Assembly: GCA_023437365.1 (NCBI GenBank)
Contig: JAEZGK010000013.1
Location: 157,034-221,033 of the forward strand
Origin: Bacillota bacterium
Lineage (GTDB): Bacteria > Bacillota > Clostridia > Lachnospirales > Lachnospiraceae
Direction of reading: 5' to 3'
Length of the DNA: 64,000 nucleotides
Shown: piece after piece, positions 35,276 through 44,008 of the stretch
Layout of the letters: each line of letters begins with the position of its first letter
How positions within the stretch are numbered: position 1 is the stretch's first letter
Translations under genes and position numbers: made by a program
Notes under the pieces: model-generated
What the model was told of the DNA's origin: nothing
What the model saw: the letters and a program-made list of their open reading frames with translations, nothing else
The model's database searches: none

Positions 35276-35893
35276 TCACTGCGGGTCTTCAACTAGTTCG
35301 CATGTTCCGCCACGATCAGTAAAGTAGTCTTCAATCTGGGCTATCAGGATATTGGCATCATTATATTGTTCTGTCTGAACATGATTTGCGATCCACGCAT
35401 CCCCGCCTGCTACAAGTATCTGATACTGCTCATTATAGGTAATACCATAAATATACTCTTCACCCTTCAATGTACAATGAAGTTCAACAGAGGTGGTTGC
35501 ACCTGATGATCTATGAAATCTGAAGAGAGAGAATGCTACCAGGTTAATGATGATACTAATCAAAATCAGTGTTGCTATACTTACTAATACAATCTTTAAT
35601 ATCCGCTTTCTAACACGGCTCTGCTTGGCCAGTTGCTCATTCAAAATAGCAAGCTGATTTGCCACTTCATTCGTGTCTATAGTAACATCTAAATCCGGCA
35701 CCTTACCTCCGAGGAGATCGCTTACAGAAACCTCAAAGAGATCTGCAATGCTACCAAGAATTTCTGCATCCGGTACAGATATTCCGTTCTCCCATTTTGA
35801 CACTGTCTGACGAACAACATTTAACTGCTCTGCCAATGTTTCCTGTGAATATCCCTTTTGTTTTCTGAGTGTCTTAATATTCTCTCCCAGCAT
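35276..35893 (-). CDS. XRE-family regulator with a membrane helix
   Basis: 205 residues. A Cro/C1-type helix-turn-helix occupies residues 2-57 (MLGENIKTLRKQKGYSQETL, then VVRQTVSKWENGISVPDAEI). A linker leads to one membrane helix (about 98-122) and a C-terminal extracytoplasmic or cytoplasmic domain of some 80 residues. Such one-component membrane regulators are common in clostridia. TAAGGAGG precedes the ATG. The ligand and targets are unknown; it stands alone. Confidence 0.85.
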   Translation of the reverse strand: MLGENIKTLRKQKGYSQETLAEQLNVVRQTVSKWENGISVPDAEILGSIADLFEVSVSDLLGGKVPDLDVTIDTNEVANQLAILNEQLAKQSRVRKRILKIVLVSIATLILISIIINLVAFSLFRFHRSSGATTSVELHCTLKGEEYIYGITYNEQYQILVAGGDAWIANHVQTEQYNDANILIAQIEDYFTDRGGTCELVEDPQ

Positions 35894-36236
35894 ATGATTA
35901 ACCTCCTTACTATGGCAGCATCATATAGCTGAAGTGCCCGTTGCCACAAGCAACGCAAGTTAACATCTTTAATTTTGCGAAAAATATAAGCTGTATGCAT
36001 AAAGTCTATCACATGTAGTGATTAATGGAAACTGTTTTGTGTATTCAAAACGAGGCAAGCAGTGGTATGGTTCCATCGGTTGCCTCGTCTATTATTTTAG
36101 AGATTATCATAAATTAATGCAAACACTCCACGGAGAACCGGCAGCACAGAAGAAACAAAATGTAATGTGGTGTTGATTTATCTATGATTGAAATTCATCG
36201 CTATAGAGATTACTATGGTAAGTTGGATACAGGAGC
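35894..36236. other. intergenic region between luxS and the XRE gene
   Basis: It contains the luxS terminator (36046-36090) and, nearer the XRE start, a short GTTGC/GCAAC stem around 35940. The XRE promoter must lie here. There is no supported gene. Confidence 0.5.
36046..36090 (-). terminator. luxS terminator
   Basis: ACGAGGCAA (36050-36058) pairs with TTGCCTCGT (36080-36088). On the minus strand the stem is followed by TTTTG, so it ends the luxS transcript about 150 bases after the stop. Confidence 0.75.
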
Positions 36237-36716
36237 TTAATTAGGATAAATTAAGTTGGCCTCTGTAATTTTATACAGGACCTCGTCCAGAAATCGCTTT
36301 GCATAGAATTTTGCCATATCGAGGTTCATATCGGAATAATTACCGCAGTTTTCCGGGGTTGCACCTGGGATTTCACCGGTAAATTCACGGATAAACTCAT
36401 AGGTTTCGATGATGAGAGGAAGAATATCCTTGGAGGTATAATCACCGCCGAGTAGAAGATAGAAACCGGTACGGCAGCCCATAGGTCCAAAGTATACAAT
36501 CTGCTCACCATATCTTGCGTGATTACGGAGATAAGTGGCAGCAAGATGCTCAATCGTATGAATCTCACCGGTTAACATCACCGGTTCGAAGTTCGGTCTG
36601 GTCATTCTGATATCAAAGGTCGTAATGGTTTCATTACCGATTTTATCTTTTCTGGATACATATACTCCAGGAAGTAGTTTTAGATGGTCAATGGTAAAGC
36701 TTGCAATCTGCTGCAT
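36237..36716 (-). CDS. luxS: S-ribosylhomocysteine lyase
   Basis: 159 residues, the usual length. The iron/zinc motif HTIEH (53-57), catalytic Cys in GPMGCRTGFYL near 83 and the third metal ligand Cys in ENCGNY near 123 are all present. It splits S-ribosylhomocysteine to homocysteine and DPD, the precursor of autoinducer-2, in the activated-methyl cycle. The upstream region holds a long palindrome that may be an operator. Confidence 0.97.
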   Translation of the reverse strand: MQQIASFTIDHLKLLPGVYVSRKDKIGNETITTFDIRMTRPNFEPVMLTGEIHTIEHLAATYLRNHARYGEQIVYFGPMGCRTGFYLLLGGDYTSKDILPLIIETYEFIREFTGEIPGATPENCGNYSDMNLDMAKFYAKRFLDEVLYKITEANLIYPN

Positions 36717-36807
36717 ATCATTCCCTGCCTTTCCTATAGCTCAATTGTTATTTTCAATCGATGTTATGGCACTGCGTGCCAGGATGTGCACTCACTTCGT
36801 TCGGCAC

Positions 36808-36835
36808 TGTTATAATATCTATCGATATTATAACA
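36808..36835. promoter_or_regulatory. 12-bp palindrome in the luxS upstream region
   Basis: TGTTATAATATC (36808-36819) and GATATTATAACA (36824-36835) are perfect inverted repeats around TATC, about 92 bases before the luxS start. Each arm contains TATAAT, so the palindrome can overlap a -10 on either strand. It could be a regulator operator for luxS and the divergent HAD gene. Confidence 0.45.
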
Positions 36836-37012
36836 TAGATAGTCTATAGAATTCCATGCATTTTTACGGATTAAGGCACTCAATAATCATTTCAAAATGA
36901 GTTTGTACGATATTTTTTGTAAGCATCGGTTACAGGGTTGACATCGGAGTTATAATTAGGCATTATAGTAATAGTGACTTTTAACTGAAAATAGATAACA
37001 GAGGATGAACAG

Positions 37013-37651
37013 ATGATTGACGGTATTATTTTTGATTTGGACGGAACCTTATGGGACTCAACCGAAGAGGCTGCCAGGGCTTTTAATAAAGTACTGAAGG
37101 ATAAGCATCCTGAAGTTAAGGAAGTGGTTACATCTGAACTCCTGCAGGGACTCTTCGGACTGCCTCTGGATGTGATTGCGGTCAAGCTTTACAGAAGTGT
37201 ATCTGAGGAGCAGGCAATCAAGGTGATGAAGGAGTGCTGTGATTATGAGGTTGTTTATCTAGCGGAGCATGGTGCCACACTATATGAGGGTTTGGAGGAA
37301 AGTCTGAAGAAGCTTTCAGGATTATGCAAGCTGTTTATTGTAAGCAATTGTCAGGAGGGTTATATTCAATGCTTTTTTGAAGCTTATCCGCACTTGAGAC
37401 AGTATTTCGTGGATTTTGAATATCCGGGCCGTTCGGGTAAATTAAAGGCAGACAATATCCGTCTGATAATGGATCGCAACGGACTGAAGAAACCTGTCTA
37501 TGTGGGAGACACGCAGGGAGATGCCAATGCAGCAGGAGAAGCGGGAATTCCCTTTATCTTTGCACGCTATGGTTTCGGTGACGTCACCGAGTATGAGGCG
37601 GCAGTGGCTTCTCTACCTGAGCTGGTGGATTTAATTCATAGTAAGCATTGA
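37013..37651 (+). CDS. HAD-family hydrolase
   Basis: 212 residues of HAD subfamily IA. Motif I is DGIIFDLDGTLWDST (residues 3-17), motif II is the Ser in LFIVSNCQEGY, and the late acidic motif is YVGDTQGDANAAGEAGI. A helical cap lies between motifs I and II. It is probably a small-molecule phosphatase, of the phosphoglycolate phosphatase type. GAGGA precedes the ATG. It diverges from luxS. Confidence 0.9.
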   Translation: MIDGIIFDLDGTLWDSTEEAARAFNKVLKDKHPEVKEVVTSELLQGLFGLPLDVIAVKLYRSVSEEQAIKVMKECCDYEVVYLAEHGATLYEGLEESLKKLSGLCKLFIVSNCQEGYIQCFFEAYPHLRQYFVDFEYPGRSGKLKADNIRLIMDRNGLKKPVYVGDTQGDANAAGEAGIPFIFARYGFGDVTEYEAAVASLPELVDLIHSKH

Positions 37652-37830
37652 CATTTGACGGCTTTCTTTATATATTGGAATATAGATTTATTGATTAACT
37701 GCAGGACTCTGAAGAAGAAATGTGATATGTAATTCAATGGATTTTATGCCGCAATTCTTCAGAATAATTCTGGTCTCTCAGAATTATCTTCATACTTTGG
37801 GGACTTGACTACTGAATAGGAAGTGATTGT

Positions 37831-38835
37831 ATGCTGGATGGAAAGAAATCATTATTTAGCGGAATGCAGGCTACAGGAACCCTGACTTTGGGTAATTACT
37901 TGGGGGCCTTGAAGAATTGGGTGGATTTTGAAGATGAGTATGAGACCTTCTACTGTGTGGTTGATATGCATTCGATTACAGTTCGCCAGGACCCGGCAGA
38001 ACTTCGTAGAAGAGCCAGGGCACTTCTTACTTTATATATAGCAGCGGGATTGAATCCAGAAAAGAATTGTATCTATTACCAGTCCCATGTATCTGCTCAT
38101 GCAGAACTCAGCTGGATTTTAAATTGCTTTACCTATATGGGTGAGCTGAACCGTATGACACAGTTCAAGGATAAGTCAGCAAAGCATTCGGATAATATTA
38201 ATTCCGGTTTGTATACTTATCCTGTATTGATGGCTGCTGATATTTTATTATTCCAATCAGATATCGTACCGGTAGGGGTAGACCAGAAGCAGCATATTGA
38301 GATAACCCGAGATATTGCAGAACGTTTCAACGGTATTTACGGCGATGTGTTTACGATACCGGAGCCATATATCGGCAAACAGGGTGCGAAGATCATGAGT
38401 CTTCAGGAACCTGAAAAGAAGATGTCCAAATCAGATGAGAATACCAATGCGACCATCTATCTGATGGATGATCCGGACACCATTATTCGTAAATTTAAGC
38501 GGGCGGTTACAGATTCAGATAATACGATTCGCCACAGTGAGGATAAACCGGGAATTACAAACCTGCTTGAAATCTACTGTGTGGCAACCGGAAAGACCAT
38601 TGCTGAAGCTGAGAAGGAATTTGAGAACACCGGTTACGGTGATTTTAAGCTGGCTGTCGGGGAAGCAGTGGTTGGACTACTGAGACCCATCCAAGATAAA
38701 TATCATAGTCTGGAGAAGGATAAGGACTATATTGATTCGATCATTAAGGCAAATGCGGAGAAGGCAAATTATTACGCAACGAAGACTCTCCGTAAGGTTC
38801 AGAAGAAGGTTGGCTTCCCTGAGCGCATCAGATAA
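37831..38835 (+). CDS. trpS: tryptophanyl-tRNA synthetase
   Basis: 334 residues, the bacterial length. The class I HIGH-like motif is GTLTLGNYLGAL (residues 16-27) and the KMSKS loop is KKMSKSDENTNA near 195. It charges tRNA-Trp in the cytoplasm. The 179-base leader has a small AGAATAATTCTG/CAGAATTAT-type hairpin (about 37759-37790) but no T-box consensus, so T-box control is not supported. Confidence 0.97.
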   Translation: MLDGKKSLFSGMQATGTLTLGNYLGALKNWVDFEDEYETFYCVVDMHSITVRQDPAELRRRARALLTLYIAAGLNPEKNCIYYQSHVSAHAELSWILNCFTYMGELNRMTQFKDKSAKHSDNINSGLYTYPVLMAADILLFQSDIVPVGVDQKQHIEITRDIAERFNGIYGDVFTIPEPYIGKQGAKIMSLQEPEKKMSKSDENTNATIYLMDDPDTIIRKFKRAVTDSDNTIRHSEDKPGITNLLEIYCVATGKTIAEAEKEFENTGYGDFKLAVGEAVVGLLRPIQDKYHSLEKDKDYIDSIIKANAEKANYYATKTLRKVQKKVGFPERIR

Positions 38836-38929
38836 TCGGAAGCTTTGCTATGGTAGATGTTACTAGATAGCTGGTTGTAGTAGACGTAACAGAAATTGGG
38901 TAATAGGTAATACTAACCTAAATTAGACA

Positions 38930-38970
38930 GAGCACTGGTGTGGAAGCTACCCATATCAGTGCTCCTATTT
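38930..38970 (+). terminator. trpS terminator
   Basis: GAGCACTG (38930-38937) pairs with CAGTGCTC (38957-38964), then CTATTTACTT. Confidence 0.7.
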
Positions 38971-39021
38971 ACTTATTTGTATTCCTTGCAAATATGACTG
39001 CGGCAGAAAGGATGAAGTGTT

Positions 39022-39981
39022 ATGAAAATAGTATTTATGGAGACGGACACCTTAGGATCGGATGTGGACTTATCTATGTTTGACCAACTCGGAGAGGTGG
39101 TGAAATATCCTTGTTCCGATACGAAGGAAAATGCTGAACGGGTAAAGGATACAGATGTTATCATCGTGAATAAAATTCCTATGAATGAAGCTACCTTAAG
39201 TAAGGCAGAGAAGCTGAAACTGATCTGTATCACAGGAACAGGCACCAATATCGTAGATTTTAATTATACCAATGCAAGGGGAATCACAGTTGCCAATGTG
39301 AGGGGGTATTCCACCCAGTCCGTGGTTCAGCATACCTTTGCATTGTTCTTCTTCCTGTATGAAAAGCTGAGCTATTATGATTATTTTGTAAAATCCGGAG
39401 AATACATCCGATCTGATATCTTCAGCCATTTTGTGATGAAGTTCCATGAACTGGCAGGAAAGACCTGGGGCATCATCGGCTTAGGCGAAATCGGAAGGGG
39501 AGTAGCAGAGGTTGCACGTCTATTCGGCTGTAATATCCGGTATTACTCTACCACGGGGAAGAACAGCAATCCTAATTACCGACAGGTAGACTTAGATACC
39601 CTTCTAAAGGAGTCTGATGTGATCTCCATTCATGCACCCCTCAATGAGGCGACGAAGGATCTGATTGGCGAGGCCGAACTTAGAAAAATGAAGAAAGAAG
39701 CCATTCTTCTTAATCTGGGAAGAGGTCCTATCGTGAACGAACAGGCTCTCTACAAGGCCTTGAAGGAAGAATGGATCGGTGGAGCGGGCTTAGATGTACT
39801 TACGGTTGAGCCGATGAGCGCCGATAATCCGCTGATTCATATCCAGGACAGCTCTAGACTTGTGATCACCCCTCATATCGCTTGGGCAACCATTGAAGCC
39901 CGCCAACGTGTGACAGAAGAGGTCTATAAAAACATCGTGGCTTTCAACAACCACGAAGAGCGGAATGTGGTCAGAGCGTAG
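39022..39981 (+). CDS. D-2-hydroxyacid dehydrogenase (NAD-dependent)
   Basis: 319 residues of the D-isomer-specific 2-hydroxyacid dehydrogenase family. The NAD motif is KTWGIIGLGEIGRGVAEVA near residue 148, the substrate Arg is in LNLGRGPIVNEQAL, and the catalytic His in ITPHIAWAT near 290. It resembles glycerate/hydroxypyruvate-type enzymes. It probably reduces a 2-keto acid; the exact substrate is unknown. It is a single-gene unit with a strong terminator. Confidence 0.92.
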   Translation: MKIVFMETDTLGSDVDLSMFDQLGEVVKYPCSDTKENAERVKDTDVIIVNKIPMNEATLSKAEKLKLICITGTGTNIVDFNYTNARGITVANVRGYSTQSVVQHTFALFFFLYEKLSYYDYFVKSGEYIRSDIFSHFVMKFHELAGKTWGIIGLGEIGRGVAEVARLFGCNIRYYSTTGKNSNPNYRQVDLDTLLKESDVISIHAPLNEATKDLIGEAELRKMKKEAILLNLGRGPIVNEQALYKALKEEWIGGAGLDVLTVEPMSADNPLIHIQDSSRLVITPHIAWATIEARQRVTEEVYKNIVAFNNHEERNVVRA

Positions 39982-40038
39982 AATACAACCATATGCACAT
40001 GAGCAACAAAATATAAAAGCATTATATCATACCGCACA

Positions 40039-40088
40039 AGCGGCGTTTACTAATTCCTACATGGGAAGATAGAAACGCCGCTATTTTT
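40039..40088 (+). terminator. terminator of the dehydrogenase gene
   Basis: AGCGGCGTTT (40039-40048) pairs perfectly with AAACGCCGCT (40073-40082), then ATTTTTC. Confidence 0.85.
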
Positions 40089-40197
40089 CTGCCCGATTGT
40101 CATGTAATAGGGCGAAAAAAGCCTTGCATCATGCGGCTTTGCAGACTGAAAAATCGTTGGTGGTATTTTAAATGAGATATAAAACTTCCAACATTGC

Positions 40198-40251
40198 TTG
40201 ACAGAATTGAATGTAGGAGCTATAATCCAAATAACATACATACGTATGTAT
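40198..40251 (+). promoter_or_regulatory. promoter and operator of the tetR-ABC cassette
   Basis: TTGACA (40198-40203) and TATAAT (40221-40226) are separated by exactly 17 bases, a consensus sigma-A promoter. Ten bases further lies the 16-bp perfect palindrome ATACATACGTATGTAT (40236-40251), just before the ribosome site. The identical palindrome stands before the ABC gene at 40971, so it is very probably the TetR operator for autoregulation. Confidence 0.85.
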
Positions 40252-40264
40252 AGGAGGTGATCAT

Positions 40265-40921
40265 ATGCCACGTCACGATCCAGACCAAAAAACCAAGCAG
40301 GATATATTAGAAGCTGCTACGCGTCTTTTTGCTGAAAAGGGACTGGAGAATGTGAAAGTTGAAGATGTTGTAAAGGAAGTTGGTGTAACACGGGGAGCAT
40401 TTTATCATTATTTCAAATCCCGTGAAGAATTGATTGCAGGAGTTATGTACAAAGCCTTTGAAGAAAATGATGACAACCCATATATACTGGCTTATAAACA
40501 AAAAGGACTTAATGCTCTTGAAAAACTTCGCTTTGCAGCCAAACTTAGTTTGCGCACCCACTTGGATACCAGCGACAGTATGAGAGATCAAATAAAGAAG
40601 TTATCGAGTGACCCTATTGTTTTTAAAAACGAGATGATTTTTCAAGTAACCGTAATGGCTACTTACATTGAAAAACTATTGATTGAGGGAAACAAAGATG
40701 GTTCTATGAATGTGGGTTTTCCGAAACAGGCATCACAAACTATTGCATGGCTTGTTGGCTCATGGCTCAGTCCATACTTATTAGAAGTGTCTTATGAAGA
40801 ATATATAGATAAAATTTCGTTCTTTGAGCAACTCTCAACATCGCTTGGTATTCATATCATGGATGAGGAAATGAAAGAAATCTATTTTGCACTTGGTAGG
40901 AGTGAATTTAAAAGAGAATAG
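40265..40921 (+). CDS. TetR family transcriptional regulator
   Basis: 218 residues. The TetR N-terminal helix-turn-helix spans about 8-55 (KQDILEAATRLFAEKGLENV, then VTRGAFYHYFKSREELIAGV). The C-terminal ligand domain is not classified. AGGAGG precedes the ATG. It lies directly upstream of a two-gene ABC exporter and both promoters share one palindrome, so it should repress itself and the exporter until a toxic ligand binds. Confidence 0.93.
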   Translation: MPRHDPDQKTKQDILEAATRLFAEKGLENVKVEDVVKEVGVTRGAFYHYFKSREELIAGVMYKAFEENDDNPYILAYKQKGLNALEKLRFAAKLSLRTHLDTSDSMRDQIKKLSSDPIVFKNEMIFQVTVMATYIEKLLIEGNKDGSMNVGFPKQASQTIAWLVGSWLSPYLLEVSYEEYIDKISFFEQLSTSLGIHIMDEEMKEIYFALGRSEFKRE

Positions 40922-40929
40922 AGTTATAT

Positions 40930-40960
40930 TTTACTGCCTTTCTATAGGCAGTAAATTTTA
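40930..40960 (+). terminator. terminator between tetR and the exporter genes
   Basis: TTTACTGCC (40930-40938) pairs with GGCAGTAAA (40947-40955), then TTTTA. It separates the regulator transcript from the exporter, which has its own operator. Confidence 0.75.
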
Positions 40961-40970
40961 CGCCAATAAC

Positions 40971-40989
40971 ATACATACGTATGTATAAT
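40971..40989 (+). promoter_or_regulatory. operator and -10 of the ABC exporter genes
   Basis: The perfect palindrome ATACATACGTATGTAT (40971-40986) is identical to the one before tetR. A TATAAT (40984-40989) overlaps its right arm, so repressor binding would block the promoter. The -35 is weak. The ATG follows at 41006. Confidence 0.75.
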
Positions 40990-41005
40990 AAAAGGGAGGA
41001 TAAAT

Positions 41006-41860
41006 ATGTCAGAAAAAATAATTGAAGTATCGAGGTTACAGAAATCCTATAAGAATAACCTTGTTCTGAAAGATGTCAGTTTTACAATTGACAAAGGTAG
41101 TATCTTTGCCCTGCTCGGTTCAAATGGCGCAGGAAAAACAACAGTCATCAAAATTCTTTCTACATTACTGAAATCCGACAGTGGCAATGCTGTTATTAAC
41201 GGATTTGATGTAGCAACCAATAGCGACAATGTGCGTGAGTGCATCAGCCTAACAGGGCAATTTGTAGCGGTAGATGAAGTTTTGACAGGCAGAGAAAACC
41301 TAACGCTTATCGGACAACTGAAACGTCTGCCAAACCTCAAAAGCAATGTAAACGAGTGGCTGTCTTTTTCGAGATTAGAGGATGCAGCCAACAAAAAAGT
41401 GTCTACCTATTCGGGAGGTATGCGACGTAGGCTTGATATAGCAATGAGCCTTATGGGAAACCCTGATGTGCTTTTTCTTGACGAACCGACAACTGGGCTT
41501 GACCCACAGAACCGTATTGCCATGTGGGAGTTGATAAAAAAACTGGCAAAGAAAGGGACAACTGTGATTCTAACAACACAATACCTAGAAGAAGCTGAAA
41601 GTCTTGCTGATAATATTGCTATTTTACATGACGGTAAAATCATCGCAGAGGGTACACCAAAGTATTTAAAAGAAATATTGCCCGATAGAGGTGTACGACT
41701 GAATTTTGATAGTGACATAAAGGCTAATATAGCGATAAAGCTCTTAACCGAAAATGGAATTGTTGCCGACAGTATAGAGCAAAATTTACCCTCTTTAGAA
41801 GATGTATTTTTAACGCTAATCGATGAAAAAAAGGAGGACAGTCAACATGAGAAAAAATAA
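41006..41860 (+). CDS. ABC transporter ATP-binding protein (DrrA-like)
   Basis: 284 residues. Walker A GSNGAGKT near residue 38, signature STYSGGMRRRLDIAMSL near 133, Walker B LFLDEPTTGLDP and the switch region TTQYLEEAE match the drug-export DrrA/CcmA subfamily. The C-terminal extension of about 60 residues is typical of that group. GGGAGG precedes the ATG. With the next gene it forms an ABC-2 exporter under TetR control. The substrate is unknown. Confidence 0.92.
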   Translation: MSEKIIEVSRLQKSYKNNLVLKDVSFTIDKGSIFALLGSNGAGKTTVIKILSTLLKSDSGNAVINGFDVATNSDNVRECISLTGQFVAVDEVLTGRENLTLIGQLKRLPNLKSNVNEWLSFSRLEDAANKKVSTYSGGMRRRLDIAMSLMGNPDVLFLDEPTTGLDPQNRIAMWELIKKLAKKGTTVILTTQYLEEAESLADNIAILHDGKIIAEGTPKYLKEILPDRGVRLNFDSDIKANIAIKLLTENGIVADSIEQNLPSLEDVFLTLIDEKKEDSQHEKK

Positions 41861-42605
41861 TAGAAATATACTTTTTGATGCATGGGTCATGTTCAAGCGT
41901 TGTTTAATTATATCTTTGCGAAATCCTGAGACGCTTCTAACGGCAACAATAATACCATTTTTTTTAATGCTTTTATTTAGTGTGGTATTTGGAAGCATCT
42001 CAGATGTAGGAAATTTCAATTACATTGACTTTATTGTACCGGGAATTATCTTGCAAAGTATCGGTCAAGCATCTCAATACTCGGCAATGAATGTTACAGT
42101 TGACATGACAAAGGGTATCATAGACCGTTTTCGATGTATGTCCATTTCAAAATCTGCTGTTCTGATAGGTCATACAGGTGCAGGTATGATAAGAGGGGGC
42201 ATTTCTAATATTGTTATTATCTTAACCGCCCTTATTCTTGGATTTAGACCACAGGCAGGGTTTATAGATTGGCTTTTGGTTATAGCACTCCTTTTGTTAA
42301 TTAATATTACAATCACTCTAATTGCGGTACTATGTGGGATGATTTCAAAGTCGGTAGAAGGATCGAGCGGACTACTGATGCCACTGTTTATTCTACCTTT
42401 GCTGAGTTCGGGATTTGCTCCCGTTGACACTATGCCAGGTGGTGTTCGGTGGTTTGCAGCGATGCAACCTATGACACCGATGATTAATAGCTTGAGAGCC
42501 TTGACACTTGATTTACCTTTGGGAAATAGTTTGTGGTTGACACTGGTCTGGTGCATGGTATTAAGTATCGTAAGCTTTACTATTGCAATGAGGAAATACA
42601 ATTGA
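41847..42605 (+). CDS. ABC-2 type permease (DrrB-like)
   Basis: About 252 residues with six hydrophobic segments of the ABC-2 membrane family. LRNPETLLTATIIPFFLMLL, FIVPGIILQSIGQ and MLPxF-like LFILPLLSSGFAPVDTMPGGVRWFA are typical of DrrB-type permeases. AAGGAGG lies 7-8 bases before the ATG at 41847, and the gene overlaps the ATPase end by 14 bases; a frame from 41823 is possible but has no ribosome site. It forms the membrane part of the exporter. Confidence 0.9.
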   Translation: MRKNNRNILFDAWVMFKRCLIISLRNPETLLTATIIPFFLMLLFSVVFGSISDVGNFNYIDFIVPGIILQSIGQASQYSAMNVTVDMTKGIIDRFRCMSISKSAVLIGHTGAGMIRGGISNIVIILTALILGFRPQAGFIDWLLVIALLLLINITITLIAVLCGMISKSVEGSSGLLMPLFILPLLSSGFAPVDTMPGGVRWFAAMQPMTPMINSLRALTLDLPLGNSLWLTLVWCMVLSIVSFTIAMRKYN

Positions 42606-42691
42606 AAATAAGCGTAAATGTAAACACGAAACACTAATCAACATTCAACAACTAAATATGTCAGTTATCAAAGAGCCAGACGCTAAGACGC

Positions 42692-42742
42692 AGAGCCGAT
42701 TACCAGAGTGAATTACTCGTGGTGATCGGCTCTTTCTTTTTT
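42692..42742 (+). terminator. terminator of the ABC exporter operon
   Basis: AGAGCCGATTACCA pairs with TGGTGATCGGCTCT (one wobble) and TTCTTTTTT follows. Confidence 0.9.
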
Positions 42743-42805
42743 GGGATAACTGTTTTGACTAGGTGATTCCTGACATCCTGCAATTTGAAACCGTTGCTTG
42801 TTAGT

Positions 42806-42895
42806 ATGAACATGCCAAAAATGAACGGCAGCGATTTTGAGAATACAATCAAAGCTGCCATTGGCAATTTAAGAGCCTTTCAATGGCAAACATAA
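42806..42895 (+). pseudogene. possible response-regulator fragment
   Basis: A short frame, open from 42767, reads LLVSMNMPKMNGSDF and ends at 42893-42895. The stretch resembles the receiver-domain motif D-x-N-M-P-x-M-N-G, with Ser where the phosphorylated Asp would be. It lies between two terminators and has no ribosome site. It may be a decayed receiver remnant; chance is not excluded. Confidence 0.2.
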
Positions 42896-42914
42896 CATTG
42901 AAAGGCTCATTTTT
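42873..42914 (+). terminator. U-tailed hairpin upstream of the convergent potD end
   Basis: GAGCCTTTCAATG (42873-42885) pairs perfectly with CATTGAAAGGCTC (42896-42908), followed by ATTTTTT. The T-run is on the plus strand, although the adjacent potD gene runs on the minus strand. It may still end the pot operon, with only a short T-tract on that side. Confidence 0.75.
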
Positions 42915-42940
42915 TGATTGATTAATAAGTTAAATTACGG

Positions 42941-43990
42941 TTAGTTGGACTTTACTTCATTCCACTTATCGATGTAGATAGCCTCAATATCTGCACCCAG
43001 ATACTGAAAGGTACTGCAGCGATCCAGTACCGACTGCTCAGGGAAAGCAACCTTGCTGTTTTTGATGTCCTCATCCATAATCATTTCTCTGGCAGCCTTG
43101 TTCGGAGTGGAATACGTGATGTATTCAAAGTTCTTTAGCGCAATATCCGCATCACACATATAATTGATAAAGGCCTCTGCATTTTTCTTGTTTCTGCAGT
43201 TCTTCGGAATGACCCAGCCGTCAATCCATACATTAGAGCCCTCCTTCGGAACAACATATTCCAAGTCGGGATTCTCTCTCTGTGTGAAGATTGCCTCTCC
43301 GGAATAAATGACACCGAGTGCGGCTTCTCCACCAATCATCTTATCCCTGACCTGATCCACGACATAAGCCTGTACCAGCGGGAACTGTTTCTGCAGTAAT
43401 TGCTTGGCTTCCTCCAGCTGTGTTTCATCGGTCGTGTTCAGATCATATCCCAGATAGGACAGGGCAATGGCAAAAGCATCGCGCACACTGTCGATCATAA
43501 GGATATTTCCGGAATAAGCTTCGTCAAATAAAGCTCCCCAGCTGTCAATCGGAGCACTGACCATATTCTTGTTATAAAGAATGCCGAGGGTTCCCCAGCA
43601 ATAGGGCACGCTGAACTTATTCTCCGGGTCGAAGCTCTTTGAGCTCTCCAGATAGGTAGAATCGATATTAGCGATGTTGGGAATGTTATTAAAATCAATC
43701 TCAGCTAATAAGTCCTCATCGATCATTTTCTGTATCATATAATCTGAGGGACATACCACGTCGTATTGTACGGCGTTGGCCTTGATTTTTGCATACATTT
43801 CTTCATTCTGTTCAAATTCGTCATAGATGACCTTAATACCGGTCTCTGCTTCAAAGGCATCCCGGACCTCAGGGTCCATATACTCGCCCCAATTATAGAC
43901 ATAAACTTTTTCACCCGTATCCTTGCTGCAGCCTGATAACAGACCAAATACAAAGATCAGTAGGGTTACACTGATAAAAAGCTTCTTCAT
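42941..43990 (-). CDS. potD: spermidine/putrescine ABC transporter substrate-binding protein
   Basis: About 349 residues. A signal peptide with lipobox LLSGC marks it as an extracellular lipoprotein, and the polyamine-binding SBP fold follows. VYVYNWGEYMDPEVRDAFEA, YDVVCPSDYMIQKMI and VPYCWGTLGILYNK are typical PotD blocks. It delivers spermidine or putrescine to the PotABC pump. I chose the ATG at 43990, giving MKKLFISVTLL, with GGAG upstream. It is the last gene of the operon. Confidence 0.95.
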   Translation of the reverse strand: MKKLFISVTLLIFVFGLLSGCSKDTGEKVYVYNWGEYMDPEVRDAFEAETGIKVIYDEFEQNEEMYAKIKANAVQYDVVCPSDYMIQKMIDEDLLAEIDFNNIPNIANIDSTYLESSKSFDPENKFSVPYCWGTLGILYNKNMVSAPIDSWGALFDEAYSGNILMIDSVRDAFAIALSYLGYDLNTTDETQLEEAKQLLQKQFPLVQAYVVDQVRDKMIGGEAALGVIYSGEAIFTQRENPDLEYVVPKEGSNVWIDGWVIPKNCRNKKNAEAFINYMCDADIALKNFEYITYSTPNKAAREMIMDEDIKNSKVAFPEQSVLDRCSTFQYLGADIEAIYIDKWNEVKSN

Positions 43991-44008
43991 CTTCTCTCTC
44001 CTCATCTT

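Noticed and set aside
36717..37012. SAM or SAH riboswitch before luxS
   Set aside because: I see only a perfect palindrome and a short GTGCC/GGCAC stem; the conserved S-box or SAH core is not present.
37652..37830. Possible T-box leader before trpS
   Set aside because: No T-box antiterminator consensus or specifier-loop pattern is visible, and the leader is short.
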